Positions 7,574-15,704 of a stretch of DNA of 38,445 nt are shown here, in pieces. The translations under genes and the position numbers were made by a program. The notes under the pieces were generated by a model that saw nothing but the letters and a program-made list of their open reading frames with translations, did no database searches and was not told the origin of the DNA. Source of the DNA: Candidatus Woesearchaeota archaeon (GTDB taxonomy: Archaea; Nanobdellota; Nanobdellia; Woesearchaeales; UBA525); contig JAAOYH010000030.1 of the NCBI GenBank assembly GCA_018221245.1, positions 1 to 38,445 of the forward strand. The letters run 5' to 3'. Each line of letters starts with the position of its first letter. Positions within the stretch are counted from its first letter, which is position 1.

Positions 7574-7810
7574 TTACTTGTGCAATGTCACAACATGACC
7601 AACATGCTGGACTAGAGTAGCACCAGTCTCAGAAATCAGTTTTTCAACTAGAGTTTTCTTTTCTTCAACGGTCTGCCGCATTCTGACCTTAATCAAACGC
7701 TTCCTTTTCAGTTCAGTACGGATCTGTTCTAGAACACCATCGGTCAATCCCTGCTTTCCAATTTCAACTATAGGCGTGAGATGATGTGCCTTTTTCCTAA
7801 GCTCCTTCAT
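7574..7810 (-). CDS. YhbY/CRM-domain RNA-binding protein
   Basis: This 78-aa protein is a stand-alone CRM (CRS1-YhbY) domain. It starts MKELRKKAHHLTPIVEIGKQ, matching the family's opening 'LR..AH.L.P.V.IGK.GLT', and carries the helix and GATLVQHVGHVVTLHK strand that close the domain. Bacterial YhbY associates with pre-50S particles, and archaeal versions are presumed to act in rRNA or tRNA binding. The usual GxxG turn is represented by GKQG at residues 18-21. Its ATG overlaps the stop of the cis-prenyltransferase gene by 4 nt (ATGA), so the two are translationally coupled. Length is normal for the family (about 80-100 aa). Confidence 0.9.
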   Translation of the reverse strand: MKELRKKAHHLTPIVEIGKQGLTDGVLEQIRTELKRKRLIKVRMRQTVEEKKTLVEKLISETGATLVQHVGHVVTLHK

Positions 7811-8493
7811 CCGCCACCGAACCTTCTCTCTCGAGAAGAGAATTTTTCAACAGCTTCTTGCAGGTCGTCCGGACCGAAATCAGGGAAGTGTTTTGGGCTG
7901 AAGTAGAGCTCTGCGTATGTGGCTTGCCAGGGCATGAATCCAGAGACTCTCTGTTCTCCAGAAGTACGGATTATAATATCTGGGTCAGGGATGTCAGCAG
8001 TATCCAGTAGTGCCGAGAAAGATTTCTCTGTGACTTCCTTGCCTTCCTTGACAGCTTTGTTTACTGCTCTTAGGATCTCATCCCTTCCTCCGTAATCAAA
8101 ACAAATTTGCAAACCCAGTCCAGTGCAATCGGATGTCAGGGATTCTAGTTCTTCCAATTGGGCTTTGAGATTATCTGGAACCCTGTCGCGCCTACCGAGC
8201 CACCTAAACCTAATATTTTCTTCAACAGCTTCATTCTTAAGATTATCAATCACTTCACCCAGAAGACGAAACAGGACAGTTTTCTCAGGTTCGGAACGTT
8301 TCCAGTTCTCTGTAGAGAATGCCCACAGGCTCAAATATGATATTCCTAAATTATGGGCCTTTACTAATAGAGCCTTCAACTTATCATACTGGGCGCTATG
8401 CTCATGGCCCTTAGTGGCTGCAAGCCCCTTGTCTTTGGCCCATCTCCTGTTCCCATCAGGTATGATTGCTATATGTTTAGGCACATCAGTCAT
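7807..8493 (-). CDS. uppS: cis-prenyltransferase (undecaprenyl diphosphate synthase family)
   Basis: The 228-aa enzyme condenses isopentenyl diphosphate units in cis onto an allylic diphosphate to make the long polyprenyl (dolichol-type) lipid carrier for glycan transfer at the membrane. Diagnostic motifs are all present: HIAIIPDGNRRWAK at residues 7-20 with catalytic D13, SLWAFSTENWKR at 55-66, and RTSGEQR at 176-182 followed by WQATYAELYF. Length is typical. ATG 8493 lies about 25-30 nt from a minus-strand TATA-like box, fitting leaderless initiation. It is the first gene of a coupled pair with yhbY. The C-terminus ends in RERRFGGG, common in this family. Confidence 0.95.
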   Translation of the reverse strand: MTDVPKHIAIIPDGNRRWAKDKGLAATKGHEHSAQYDKLKALLVKAHNLGISYLSLWAFSTENWKRSEPEKTVLFRLLGEVIDNLKNEAVEENIRFRWLGRRDRVPDNLKAQLEELESLTSDCTGLGLQICFDYGGRDEILRAVNKAVKEGKEVTEKSFSALLDTADIPDPDIIIRTSGEQRVSGFMPWQATYAELYFSPKHFPDFGPDDLQEAVEKFSSRERRFGGG

Positions 8494-8518
8494 ACAATGT
8501 AGGGGTGTACCGCGACTG

Positions 8519-8528
8519 TTTTTAAATG
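8519..8528 (-). promoter_or_regulatory. TATA box for uppS-yhbY
   Basis: The minus strand reads CATTTAAAAA, 26-35 nt before the uppS ATG. It sits back to back with the plus-strand TATA box at 8548-8557. Confidence 0.45.
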
Positions 8529-8547
8529 TTCCAGAAGATGTAAGAAA

Positions 8548-8557
8548 TATTTATATA
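8548..8557 (+). promoter_or_regulatory. TATA box and G-rich leader for the gene at 8596
   Basis: TATTTATATA is followed by a strong ribosome-binding stretch (GGTGGGGGGTGG, 8581-8592) just before ATG 8596, so this transcript has a leader of about 20 nt. Confidence 0.6.
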
Positions 8558-8595
8558 GAAATCTTTGATTCCGGCATAGAGGTGGGGGGTGGACA

Positions 8596-9033
8596 ATGGA
8601 CAAACAAAAGATTTCTGATTTGGGGCAACGTATCGCCAGCCAACTTCTTGAGCAAGGTTCTCATGAACAGATTTGGCATGGATATGATCTTGTATTTCAT
8701 GACCCCGACGTTGTGGTGTTTCCGGATGAGGGCCCCAGCCCGTACGCGAAGGTACTTTACAGTGCTGCGGTTCCTGGATTTCCCGTCAAGATGGTAGCAC
8801 AAGTCAATAGGTCGGGAAGTTACGAGGGTGGTTCTGTACGGATACATGTATATGATGGCATGACTCAGCCGGAAAACAAGTTGTTCACGTTCGATAATAC
8901 TGAACTGCTCCGACCATTATTCGAAAGTGCGATGAGCAAAGATATCGAAGACTGCCGAAAAGAAGAGGAATGGTGTTCAGATCTAGAGAAGGTACTTACT
9001 TCAGATGTATCTCCAGTATATCACCATCCTTGA
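8596..9033 (+). CDS. hypothetical protein, 145 aa
   Basis: I do not recognise this protein. It is soluble, of mixed alpha/beta character, with no signal peptide, and contains aromatic-rich strands (WHGYDLVFHDPDVVVFPDEG) and an acidic helical end (DIEDCRKEEEWCSDLEK). The strong G-rich ribosome-binding site and dedicated TATA box make it a credible gene. Its last 38 bases overlap, on the opposite strand, the 3' end of the DRG-like GTPase gene, so the two are convergent and could interfere with each other by antisense transcription. Confidence 0.65.
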   Translation: MDKQKISDLGQRIASQLLEQGSHEQIWHGYDLVFHDPDVVVFPDEGPSPYAKVLYSAAVPGFPVKMVAQVNRSGSYEGGSVRIHVYDGMTQPENKLFTFDNTELLRPLFESAMSKDIEDCRKEEEWCSDLEKVLTSDVSPVYHHP

Positions 9034-10093
9034 GGCGGTGCTTTAGGGTCAGTTTCTGTCCGTCGAACCTCGCAGAGGGCCCCCATACGCGGGAGAACTT
9101 GAACTTACTCGTGAAATCTTTGTGTAATTTTTCACAAACAGACTTTATGGAACAGTTCTTGAACATGACAAGAGGAATTTTCAGGTCGGCATCTTTTCCA
9201 GGCTCTTTAAGATAGATGTTCATGAGGTTCAGCTTCAGGTATATTAGTTCCCTTAGCTTTTCCACGTTTGTGCCTTCCTGACCACTGACGAGCATGTCGG
9301 GCTGCCACTTCTTCTCGAGATATTTTCTCCTCTTTGCAGTCACTAGGTCTGACTTGTTGAAGACTGTGATTGCGGGCATGTATTTTCTGTTTCCTTCTAT
9401 GATATCTATCAGCTGGTCAACATCGATGTTCTCTCTGATGATTATGTCACAGTTGTTGATTTTGAACTCTCTTAGAATATCCCTTACGGTGCGCTTATCT
9501 ATTTTCGTGAGTTTGCATGTCGTGAGCACCCTGATACCCCCGCTAGAATTCTTCGATATCCTCACGTCCGGGGATCGCTGGTTGAGCCTGATACCAACAT
9601 TGAACGCCTCTTTTTTCACGGTCTCTATATCTTTTGGCTTGAGACAATCTGAGATAATTAGACAGATGTCAGAGTTACGAATGCAAGCTAGGACCTCTTT
9701 TCCTCTTCCCCTTCCCGTGCTTGCCCCAGAGACTATTCCTGGAACGTCAAGAATCTGAATGCGGGCATGTTTGTACTTCAGAGTCCCCGGAATGACAGAT
9801 ACAGTTGTGAATGCGTATGAAGCAGTCTCTGATTCGGTCCCGCAGAGCGCATTCATGAGTGTGGATTTTCCAGTGCTAGGAAATCCTAAGAGTATGACTG
9901 TCCCATCCCCTGTTTTCCTGACCTGATAACCTTCTTTCGGTCCCGCAGATGCCTTGGATCTAGCAACAGCCTTATCGCGCAGCTTCGCTATCTTGGCTTT
10001 GATAAGACCTATATGGTGCTGGGTTGCCTTGTTGTACTGGGTCTTCTTAATCTCTGCCTCAAACTCTTGGATCTGAGCGTTGTAGTCAACCAT
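8996..10093 (-). CDS. DRG/Rbg-type GTPase with TGS domain
   Basis: This 365-aa protein is a DRG-family (developmentally regulated GTP-binding, OBG-related) GTPase that binds ribosomes and acts in translation. Visible motifs are G1 GFPSTGKST (70-78), G3 DVPG (116-119), the Gly-rich GASTGRGRGKE switch region typical of DRG, and G4 NKSD (246-249). A C-terminal TGS domain at about 285-365 ends in LKHRLKDGDILEIHLK, and a basic helical N-terminus precedes the G domain. G1 has Thr where the family usually has Val (GFPSVGKST), a mild change. The start MVDYNAQIQEFEAEI matches archaeal homologues. A minus-strand TATA-like CCTTAAAAAAGC at 10115-10126 suggests leaderless expression. Confidence 0.95.
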   Translation of the reverse strand: MVDYNAQIQEFEAEIKKTQYNKATQHHIGLIKAKIAKLRDKAVARSKASAGPKEGYQVRKTGDGTVILLGFPSTGKSTLMNALCGTESETASYAFTTVSVIPGTLKYKHARIQILDVPGIVSGASTGRGRGKEVLACIRNSDICLIISDCLKPKDIETVKKEAFNVGIRLNQRSPDVRISKNSSGGIRVLTTCKLTKIDKRTVRDILREFKINNCDIIIRENIDVDQLIDIIEGNRKYMPAITVFNKSDLVTAKRRKYLEKKWQPDMLVSGQEGTNVEKLRELIYLKLNLMNIYLKEPGKDADLKIPLVMFKNCSIKSVCEKLHKDFTSKFKFSRVWGPSARFDGQKLTLKHRLKDGDILEIHLK

Positions 10094-10143
10094 TTGCTGT
10101 TGTGTCTCTCCGGTGCTTTTTTAAGGTTACCCTCATAGAATCC

Positions 10144-10152
10144 TTTATATAT
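10144..10152 (+). promoter_or_regulatory. promoter of the pilus locus
   Basis: TTTATATAT is followed by a GAGAGGTGGG ribosome-binding site (10171-10180) and the GTG start at 10184. It lies in the divergent gap between the GTPase gene and the pilus locus. Confidence 0.6.
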
Positions 10153-10183
10153 GCGTGGTTCGAGTGGTTGAGAGAGGTGGGTC

Positions 10184-10717
10184 GTGACGAGAAAAGGCAG
10201 CTATTTCTTCGTGATTGACGCGTTCATAGCAGGCATTATAATCCTGGGGGCGGTCGTCATGATGTTCTCAGACTTCAACGCTCGCCCAGAAAGAACTGCA
10301 GCATTCTATTCCGCCGAGGACCTTTTCGCTGTCATGGAAGGTACAGAGATCAGAAACTACGGTGATACTCAGGTTAGGGACTGGATAAATGAGGGTGTGA
10401 TAAACGATTCTAGACGGACTATCCTGGAACAGATAGTTGAGTTCAACCAGACTGACAGTGCAGATATGCAACTCAGAGCGATATACCTTGCAGATAGCGT
10501 TCTTGATGGGGTGCCGAATACGGTAGGTGCAGAGATAGCGATATTAGGGGATGGTGGCGAGATTATCTTAGCAAAACAGAACCCTAGGGCTGCACAGAAT
10601 AAAGATAGTTACTTTGTGGCCAAACGTATTGTCGTGCTTAAAAGCAAACCTCCTACGTATGATACTCAGCCCACCCTATACGCTCCTGTTGTGGTGGAGG
10701 TAAGGACTTGGCAATAG
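10184..10717 (+). CDS. pilus-locus membrane-anchored extracellular protein
   Basis: This 177-aa protein has one N-terminal hydrophobic helix right after a short basic leader (MTRKGSYFFVIDAFIAGIII), then a soluble domain presumably outside the cell. A basic leader with K-G before the hydrophobic stretch resembles a type IV pilin-like class III signal peptide, but the Q-x-x-x-E signature is absent, so it may be an anchored accessory protein or minor pilin. The start is GTG 10184, preceded by GAGAGGTGGG. It is the first gene of the pilus locus and overlaps the next gene by 10 nt. I recognise no named family. Confidence 0.7.
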   Translation: MTRKGSYFFVIDAFIAGIIILGAVVMMFSDFNARPERTAAFYSAEDLFAVMEGTEIRNYGDTQVRDWINEGVINDSRRTILEQIVEFNQTDSADMQLRAIYLADSVLDGVPNTVGAEIAILGDGGEIILAKQNPRAAQNKDSYFVAKRIVVLKSKPPTYDTQPTLYAPVVVEVRTWQ

Positions 10718-11901
10718 GTAGGAAGGCGGTAGTGTTCACTCTTATGGCCATCCTTATCGTGGCATTCCTCTTCAGTTCTCAGAGAGTGGCCCGTGGCGTA
10801 ACTTCCGAGAGCGAACTGCTATCCTCCGCTGCTGAGACCCGTGTCGGACTAGTGGACAGTTATATCAACGCACTAGACCAGGCGGCATCCAGTGCGCTGG
10901 GCACCACAGCATATTTTGTGATGCAGAATATCAGCACGAACAAGATACGCCACGACGGGTTCTACTCGACAACAAACAACCTAAATATGGCATTACAGAA
11001 CTGCATAGGTCCAAAGAACGAAATAATTATCTCAGGCATAAGATATGATTGCGTCCCGAAAAATTATACTGTAAACCAAACTATGACAATGATGGAACAG
11101 ATATCCTGGAACTTCTTTGGCTTCCAGACAGATGTGAAGATTAATGAGGTCTGGTGGGAAGAGAGAAATCCTGCAGAGGTCGACTTTTACCTAAACCTGA
11201 CTTACGAAATTATGGACCCTGATTTCAACACGTTCTTCACGCTGAACTCTACTGTTCGCTCCACAGTTGTCTTCGAAGGAATTAACGATCCGTTGTATGA
11301 GTATATGAGCTCGTCAGGAGTATTACCTGGTCCTGGCAGGGATGTGACTACAGAAAGAAGACCCTTTAGATTCCAAGGGATAAGATACCAACTGAATGCC
11401 ACAACCTTTGACAAGACTGGCATCGACCCGAACTGGAGACCGGGAATATACATGAACCGATCATATGTTCTCAATCAGGGGCGGGCTCCTAGCGTGATGC
11501 AACGCTTCACAGGTGGAGCAGACACTAGTGACTGCTGTGGGATATCGAGCGTGATGAACGTATCCCAAATTAAAAACTCTGCGACAGGGATGATTCCAGC
11601 CTACATGAATTATAGCATGATTGATCATCACTTCGTGAACCACGTAAGGGGGATTAGGGCCGAGCATCCTTGCAGATCCGAAAAGGAACCGTCTAACTTT
11701 GACGACTTTGTCAAGACATACTGGACAGTAGATGAGGATCTCGACTGGGGGCCTGGTGAGCTACTCGTAATCTTCTGGTGGGAGTATGATAACCTGTTCA
11801 ATCTTCATGAAAATGATGGCGAAGCAACCTCGGGACCCTCTTATGAAAATAGGCTGTCAAATTATGATTCCTGTGAAGCTTGGAGTGGTTTCGGATACTA
11901 A
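10708..11901 (+). CDS. pilus-locus large extracellular protein with N-terminal anchor
   Basis: This 397-aa protein starts MAIGRKAVVFTLMAILIVAF, a basic leader with a single membrane helix, and continues into a long extracellular-type domain. That domain has many Asn-x-Ser/Thr sequons (NISTNK, NYTVNQT, NLTYE, NSTVR, NATTF, NRSY, NVSQ), which fit N-glycosylation. It has several Cys, including a vicinal pair (DCCG). The start is TTG 10708, supported by a GGAGGT site about 7 nt upstream and a 10-nt overlap with the preceding gene. Its job is unknown; its position suggests a pilus assembly or tip component. The C-terminal part is Trp/Asp-rich (WTVDEDLDWGPGELLVIFWW). Confidence 0.7.
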   Translation: MAIGRKAVVFTLMAILIVAFLFSSQRVARGVTSESELLSSAAETRVGLVDSYINALDQAASSALGTTAYFVMQNISTNKIRHDGFYSTTNNLNMALQNCIGPKNEIIISGIRYDCVPKNYTVNQTMTMMEQISWNFFGFQTDVKINEVWWEERNPAEVDFYLNLTYEIMDPDFNTFFTLNSTVRSTVVFEGINDPLYEYMSSSGVLPGPGRDVTTERRPFRFQGIRYQLNATTFDKTGIDPNWRPGIYMNRSYVLNQGRAPSVMQRFTGGADTSDCCGISSVMNVSQIKNSATGMIPAYMNYSMIDHHFVNHVRGIRAEHPCRSEKEPSNFDDFVKTYWTVDEDLDWGPGELLVIFWWEYDNLFNLHENDGEATSGPSYENRLSNYDSCEAWSGFGY

Positions 11902-11920
11902 TCGTCGAGAACTCCTCGAC
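11902..11920 (+). promoter_or_regulatory. operator-like inverted repeat, site 1
   Basis: GTCGAG (11904-11909) and CTCGAC (11915-11920) form a perfect 6-bp inverted repeat with a 5-nt centre. The 18 bases from 11902 match site 2 at 11959 in 15 positions. The site lies just after the preceding stop codon and about 25 bp upstream of the TATA box of the winged-helix gene. Confidence 0.5.
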
Positions 11921-11944
11921 ACCACTCTCTAATAATGAAGAAGC

Positions 11945-11952
11945 TTTATATA
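11945..11952 (+). promoter_or_regulatory. TATA box of the winged-helix regulator gene
   Basis: TTTATATA lies 24-31 nt before ATG 11976, so the transcript should start at or next to the start codon. It is bracketed by two operator-like repeats. Confidence 0.65.
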
Positions 11953-11958
11953 CGCTCA

Positions 11959-11976
11959 TCGTCGAGGTTTCCTCGA
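11959..11976 (+). promoter_or_regulatory. operator-like inverted repeat, site 2
   Basis: TCGAGG (11962-11967), TTT, CCTCGA (11971-11976) is a perfect inverted repeat that covers the expected transcription start and ends on the A of the ATG. Binding here would block initiation. Confidence 0.5.
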
Positions 11977-12437
11977 TGGATGATGATGTCATCAGGACGG
12001 GTGTAGATGACCTGCTAGACTACCTGAGAGATAAAGAAAAGGTGGCCATGCAAGACGCGGCCACGGTCTTGGGTATCAGCCATCACACCCTTCAGGCGTG
12101 GGTAGACTTCCTAGTGGAAGAGAAAATAATCGGTATCGAGTACAAGTTCACGAAACCGTACATCTACCTGAACAAGGATGACCCTAAGCTCTCGCACAAG
12201 GGCAAAATCCTCGAAGGGGTGCCAATGAACCCCAAGGAAATAAAGAAAGAGTACTTCGATCGTGCGACGGCGAAGAAGATACCTGAGCAGAAGATTACTC
12301 AGCTTTGGCAAACACACATATTGGACGCACTCAACAGCAAACGCGAATATTTCATCGAGCAAGCGACGAAGCGAGGCGCGCAAGACCCAGTGTCGCTCTG
12401 GGAGGATTACAGAATGAACCTGCTTGCCAGGTTCTGA
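11976..12437 (+). CDS. winged-helix DNA-binding protein of the pilus locus
   Basis: The 153-aa protein opens with a winged helix-turn-helix. Helix 1 is DDLLDYLRDKEKVAMQDA, the recognition segment is TVLGISHHTLQAWVDFLVEE, and the wing is KIIGIEYKFTKPYIYL (about residues 8-70). A charged helical C-terminal half follows. The pattern fits a transcription regulator; pilus and archaellum loci often carry such proteins. ATG 11976 (not the in-frame ATG at 11880) is chosen because a TATA box at 11945-11952 lies inside the longer reading and gives the spacing of a leaderless start. Two near-identical palindromes flank that TATA box, suggesting self-regulation. Confidence 0.75.
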   Translation: MDDDVIRTGVDDLLDYLRDKEKVAMQDAATVLGISHHTLQAWVDFLVEEKIIGIEYKFTKPYIYLNKDDPKLSHKGKILEGVPMNPKEIKKEYFDRATAKKIPEQKITQLWQTHILDALNSKREYFIEQATKRGAQDPVSLWEDYRMNLLARF

Positions 12438-12445
12438 GGTGGGAG

Positions 12446-13369
12446 ATGGAGATAGAGGAGTTCATCGAGCAGGACATCATGAACTTTCTAGATACTAGTC
12501 TGGACAAAGCCAGCACAGCCAAGGCTGCGCATGCTGCGGTCAGGTTCCAATCAATCTATTTGACTCGTGATTTTGAGGAGGAACTCCTGGCAGCGTTAGA
12601 TGACGGCAACCTGATACATGCTAAGAGAGTTCTGCACGACCTAAGAAAGAAATTCGATGAGATTCCTGACGGTACCGAGGACAAACAGCAGGTGAAAGCA
12701 CTGCTGTCAGACCTATACGAGAGGTTCCGTGACTTCGTCGACCAACGGTACGGAGACGGTGCTAAAGAACAGAAAAAACCAGAACCTAAAGAAGAAAAAC
12801 CTGAAGAGAAACCTGAAGAAGAGAAGCCGGAAAAGAAACTGGAACCTCCTCCTGCGCCATTGCCTCCAAAGAAAGAAGAGCCAGACGAATATCTCCTTGC
12901 CACCGAGAAGCACTTGTCTTTGGCAGAGCATCAGTTTAACTCAGGGGATCTGAAGAACGCAGTTCATGAGTATAGAACTGCGAAGTGGGCAGCCCTCCAT
13001 CTGGAGCCGACAGTGCCATCTGATTTAGTGATGAGATTTACAAAACTCTTCAACAGAATCAAGTCGAATATAACTGAGATGGCTAATGAGGAAAAACTCC
13101 CCTCACCACCTGTGCCCGAGCCGCACGACATGATACACCCGGATGTCTTGGACAACTCGCTTCTTTTACATCTCGAACAGGAAAAACAATCGCTAGACAA
13201 CCAGCTCCGAGATAACAATTACGAGGACGCGAATGCAACCTATGAAAAGATGCGTCAACTCGCACAACAGCTTCATGACTCTCATGTCGCGGAAGATACG
13301 GCCAAGAAACTAATCAGAATTCATGAAATTATATCCTCTATGCAGGAGAACAACAAAAAGGTGCCATGA
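12446..13369 (+). CDS. coiled-coil hypothetical protein of the pilus locus
   Basis: This 307-aa protein is helical, with no membrane span. An N-terminal helical domain (about 1-110) is joined by a long Lys/Glu/Pro linker (about 110-150, with repeats such as PEEKPEEEKPEKK) to a second helical, TPR-like domain (HLSLAEHQFNSGDLKNAVHE) and a final helical hairpin. Such a layout suggests a cytoplasmic adaptor that docks on the ATPase or the regulator. ATG 12446 follows a GAGGTG ribosome-binding site at 12436-12441; the open frame upstream lies inside the winged-helix gene. The stop overlaps the ATPase start in ATGA, so the two are coupled. No named family is recognised. Confidence 0.7.
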   Translation: MEIEEFIEQDIMNFLDTSLDKASTAKAAHAAVRFQSIYLTRDFEEELLAALDDGNLIHAKRVLHDLRKKFDEIPDGTEDKQQVKALLSDLYERFRDFVDQRYGDGAKEQKKPEPKEEKPEEKPEEEKPEKKLEPPPAPLPPKKEEPDEYLLATEKHLSLAEHQFNSGDLKNAVHEYRTAKWAALHLEPTVPSDLVMRFTKLFNRIKSNITEMANEEKLPSPPVPEPHDMIHPDVLDNSLLLHLEQEKQSLDNQLRDNNYEDANATYEKMRQLAQQLHDSHVAEDTAKKLIRIHEIISSMQENNKKVP

Positions 13370-14889
13370 TGGTGAATCGACAAGCAACCGAGACATTCAA
13401 GACGAGCGCAACAGAGCTGCTCGCTACGCCCGCGGGCAAAGAGAGAGAGCTTTTGGATAAGTACTCGCTCGAGACCAACAACATTGTTATTGATATCAAG
13501 ATTGTGGCGATAGAGGAGGAACCAGTCCCCATATATGAGATCTCTATTGCGAACATCTCACCCACAACAAGAGTAATTCTAGAGAAGATTCGCCAAGAAT
13601 TCGTGAGCAAAATGAGCATCGAGGATCTTCAGAGTTTCGAGAAAGTGGACAACATCTCACTCATCAAGAAAGAGTTCAGGAAAGAGATCCGCATACTAAT
13701 CAACAAGTACTTCCCTAACACAGATGAGAAGACAATCAACATGCTGATTAACTATCTTCTCGAGGAGAACTTAGGGCTAGGCAAGATAGATATTCTGCTC
13801 TCTGATCCTCGGTTGGAAGAGATTATCATAAACAATCACAAGGAGCCAGTGTGGGTATACCACCGAAAATTCGGGTGGCTGAAGACCAACGTTGTCATCC
13901 CTACAGAAGCCAGGATAAGGCACTTTGCCACCATCATCGGCCGTGACATCGGGAAAGAGATCACTAACCTCAGCCCATTGATGGACGCCCACTTGATGTC
14001 TGGAGATCGTGTGAATGCTACTCTGATGCCTATCAGTACGATGGGAAATACAATCACCATCAGAAAGTTCGCTGAAGATCCTTGGACTATCACGAAGTTC
14101 ATAAATGAAGGGACGATATCTTATGAGGCGGCCGCAATAATATGGCTTGCTATCCAGAACGAACTATCTGTTCTCATCACAGGAGGAACGGGTAGCGGAA
14201 AGACATCTACTCTGAACGCAGTGAGTAATTTTTTCCCTCCCAATCAGAGGATGATTAGTATAGAGGACACGCGCGAGCTTACGTTACCTAACAACCTGCA
14301 CTGGGTGCCCATGGAGACAAGGCTTGCGAACCCTGAAGGAAGGGGAGGAATCTCAATGCTTGACTTGCTGGTGAACAGCCTACGTATGCGTCCGGACAGA
14401 ATCCTTGTGGGAGAGGTCAGACGAAAAGAAGAGGCTGAGATCCTCCTGGAAGCTATGCACACAGGCCACTCAGTGTATGCTACACTGCACGCGAACAATG
14501 CGGAGGAAACAATTACCAGGCTCACCAACCCTCCGATCGATATCCCGAAAGCGATGATTGCAAGCATATCTATTATCATGGTCCAGAACCGTAACAGGCG
14601 AACGGGAAAGCGTAGGACATTCCAGATAGCGGAGGTCACTCCTACTGGAGACGCGCGCGTGATTATGAGATATGATCCTAAGAAGGATATCATCGAGACC
14701 ATAGCAGAGTCAAAGTACATGTTCGACAGGATTACCCTGTACACAGGGTTCAGCAGGAAAGATATAGAGTTCGACCTGAAGCAAAAGGTCACAATTCTCA
14801 AGTGGATGGTTAGGAAGAACATAACTAATGTAGATGACTTAGGGGTGAAGTTCGCGAAGTACTACTTGGGAAGCCTGCAGTTGGACTGA
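13366..14889 (+). CDS. type IV pilus / type II secretion ATPase (VirB11-TadA-FlaI superfamily)
   Basis: This 507-aa cytoplasmic ATPase powers assembly of archaeal type IV pili. Motifs are complete: Walker A GGTGSGKT at 273-280, the Asp box ISIEDTRELTLPNNLHWV at 298-315, Walker B RILVGEVR at 345-352 and the His box HTGHSVYATLHANNAEE at 365-381. An N-terminal domain of about 230 residues precedes the core, as in archaeal TadA/FlaI-like proteins. Its start overlaps the preceding coiled-coil gene by 4 nt, and it is followed after 4 nt by the first platform membrane protein, the usual ATPase-platform order. Two adjacent ATGs exist (13366, 13369); the first gives the ATGA overlap. Confidence 0.95.
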   Translation: MMVNRQATETFKTSATELLATPAGKERELLDKYSLETNNIVIDIKIVAIEEEPVPIYEISIANISPTTRVILEKIRQEFVSKMSIEDLQSFEKVDNISLIKKEFRKEIRILINKYFPNTDEKTINMLINYLLEENLGLGKIDILLSDPRLEEIIINNHKEPVWVYHRKFGWLKTNVVIPTEARIRHFATIIGRDIGKEITNLSPLMDAHLMSGDRVNATLMPISTMGNTITIRKFAEDPWTITKFINEGTISYEAAAIIWLAIQNELSVLITGGTGSGKTSTLNAVSNFFPPNQRMISIEDTRELTLPNNLHWVPMETRLANPEGRGGISMLDLLVNSLRMRPDRILVGEVRRKEEAEILLEAMHTGHSVYATLHANNAEETITRLTNPPIDIPKAMIASISIIMVQNRNRRTGKRRTFQIAEVTPTGDARVIMRYDPKKDIIETIAESKYMFDRITLYTGFSRKDIEFDLKQKVTILKWMVRKNITNVDDLGVKFAKYYLGSLQLD

Positions 14890-14893
14890 TAGA

Positions 14894-15703
14894 ATGGAAT
14901 TTTTCAATAGAATGGCTAAGAAGTACCCTGAATTAAAGCGCAAGCTCTATGTCGCAGGAATAAACAAGACGCCTAAGCAGTTCGTGGCGCAGAACTTCAA
15001 GAGCTCAGTAATGCTTACATTAATACTAACTATAGGTATAGGAATGTTCGCCATAGGATTTGGGATGAACATTTACATGGTCCCCTTGCTCTATTTCATT
15101 TTCTTCTTTCCGGTCTTCTCTCTCCTTATGAGGGTGGTGGATGTGGAGATAGCTAAGTTTGCGAAAGAGATAGATCGTGACGTGCTCTTCGCTGGAAGAT
15201 TCTTACTTATCAAATTGAACTCAGGCAGGCCGTTGATAAACGCAATAGTGGACGCGAGCAACTCATATGGTGTGGCTAGCAAGTACTTCAGAGAGATGGT
15301 AAAAGATATCGAGCTGGGAACACCACTAGAAGATGCATTGCAGAAAGCATCAAGGTATTGCCCGAGCAAGAAGATGCAACGCATCCTATTTCAGATAAGC
15401 AATGCTCTCAGCATAGGTGTAGACGTGACTGACTATCTTGAGGCTATCCTAGATGAGATCGCAGCAGATCAACTGTTGGAAATCCAAAAGTACGGCAGAA
15501 AACTCTCAGGAATAACAATGTTTTACATGCTCTTCGCAGTCATAGTGCCCAGTCTAGGAATAACGATGGGGATAACTGTTGCCTCTCTTGTGAGCATTCA
15601 GGTGTCGTTCGGACTCTTCCTTGTGGTGCTGTTCTTCCTCACACTAATAGAATTAGGATTCATAACAATTTTCAGACAAATAAGACCGAACGTGAACATA
15701 TAA
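14894..15703 (+). CDS. pilus assembly platform membrane protein 1 (TadC/FlaJ-like, T2SF domain)
   Basis: The 269-aa protein has two hydrophobic segments near residues 38-80, a cytoplasmic helical T2SF domain (about 95-205) and two C-terminal membrane helices (about 210-260). The T2SF domain carries family-like stretches such as SGRPLINAIVDASNSYG and VKDIELGTPLEDALQKA. This is the inner-membrane platform that couples the ATPase to pilin polymerisation. It lies 4 nt after the ATPase gene and 1 nt before a second platform gene. The paired layout resembles the TadB/TadC arrangement of tight-adherence pili rather than the single larger FlaJ of archaella. Confidence 0.88.
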   Translation: MEFFNRMAKKYPELKRKLYVAGINKTPKQFVAQNFKSSVMLTLILTIGIGMFAIGFGMNIYMVPLLYFIFFFPVFSLLMRVVDVEIAKFAKEIDRDVLFAGRFLLIKLNSGRPLINAIVDASNSYGVASKYFREMVKDIELGTPLEDALQKASRYCPSKKMQRILFQISNALSIGVDVTDYLEAILDEIAADQLLEIQKYGRKLSGITMFYMLFAVIVPSLGITMGITVASLVSIQVSFGLFLVVLFFLTLIELGFITIFRQIRPNVNI

Positions 15704-15704
15704 C

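Noticed and set aside
11880..11975. Longer N-terminus for the winged-helix protein
   Set aside because: It contains the promoter and both operator-like repeats and does not resemble protein sequence of the family.
12305..12445. Upstream extension of the coiled-coil pilus-locus protein
   Set aside because: It overlaps the winged-helix gene in another frame by over 130 bases; ATG 12446 with GAGGTG fits better.
12729..12953. Lys/Asn-rich plus-strand frame and Phe/Ser-rich minus-strand frames over the linker of the coiled-coil gene
   Set aside because: They are shadows of a low-complexity Glu/Lys/Pro coding stretch and have no start signals.
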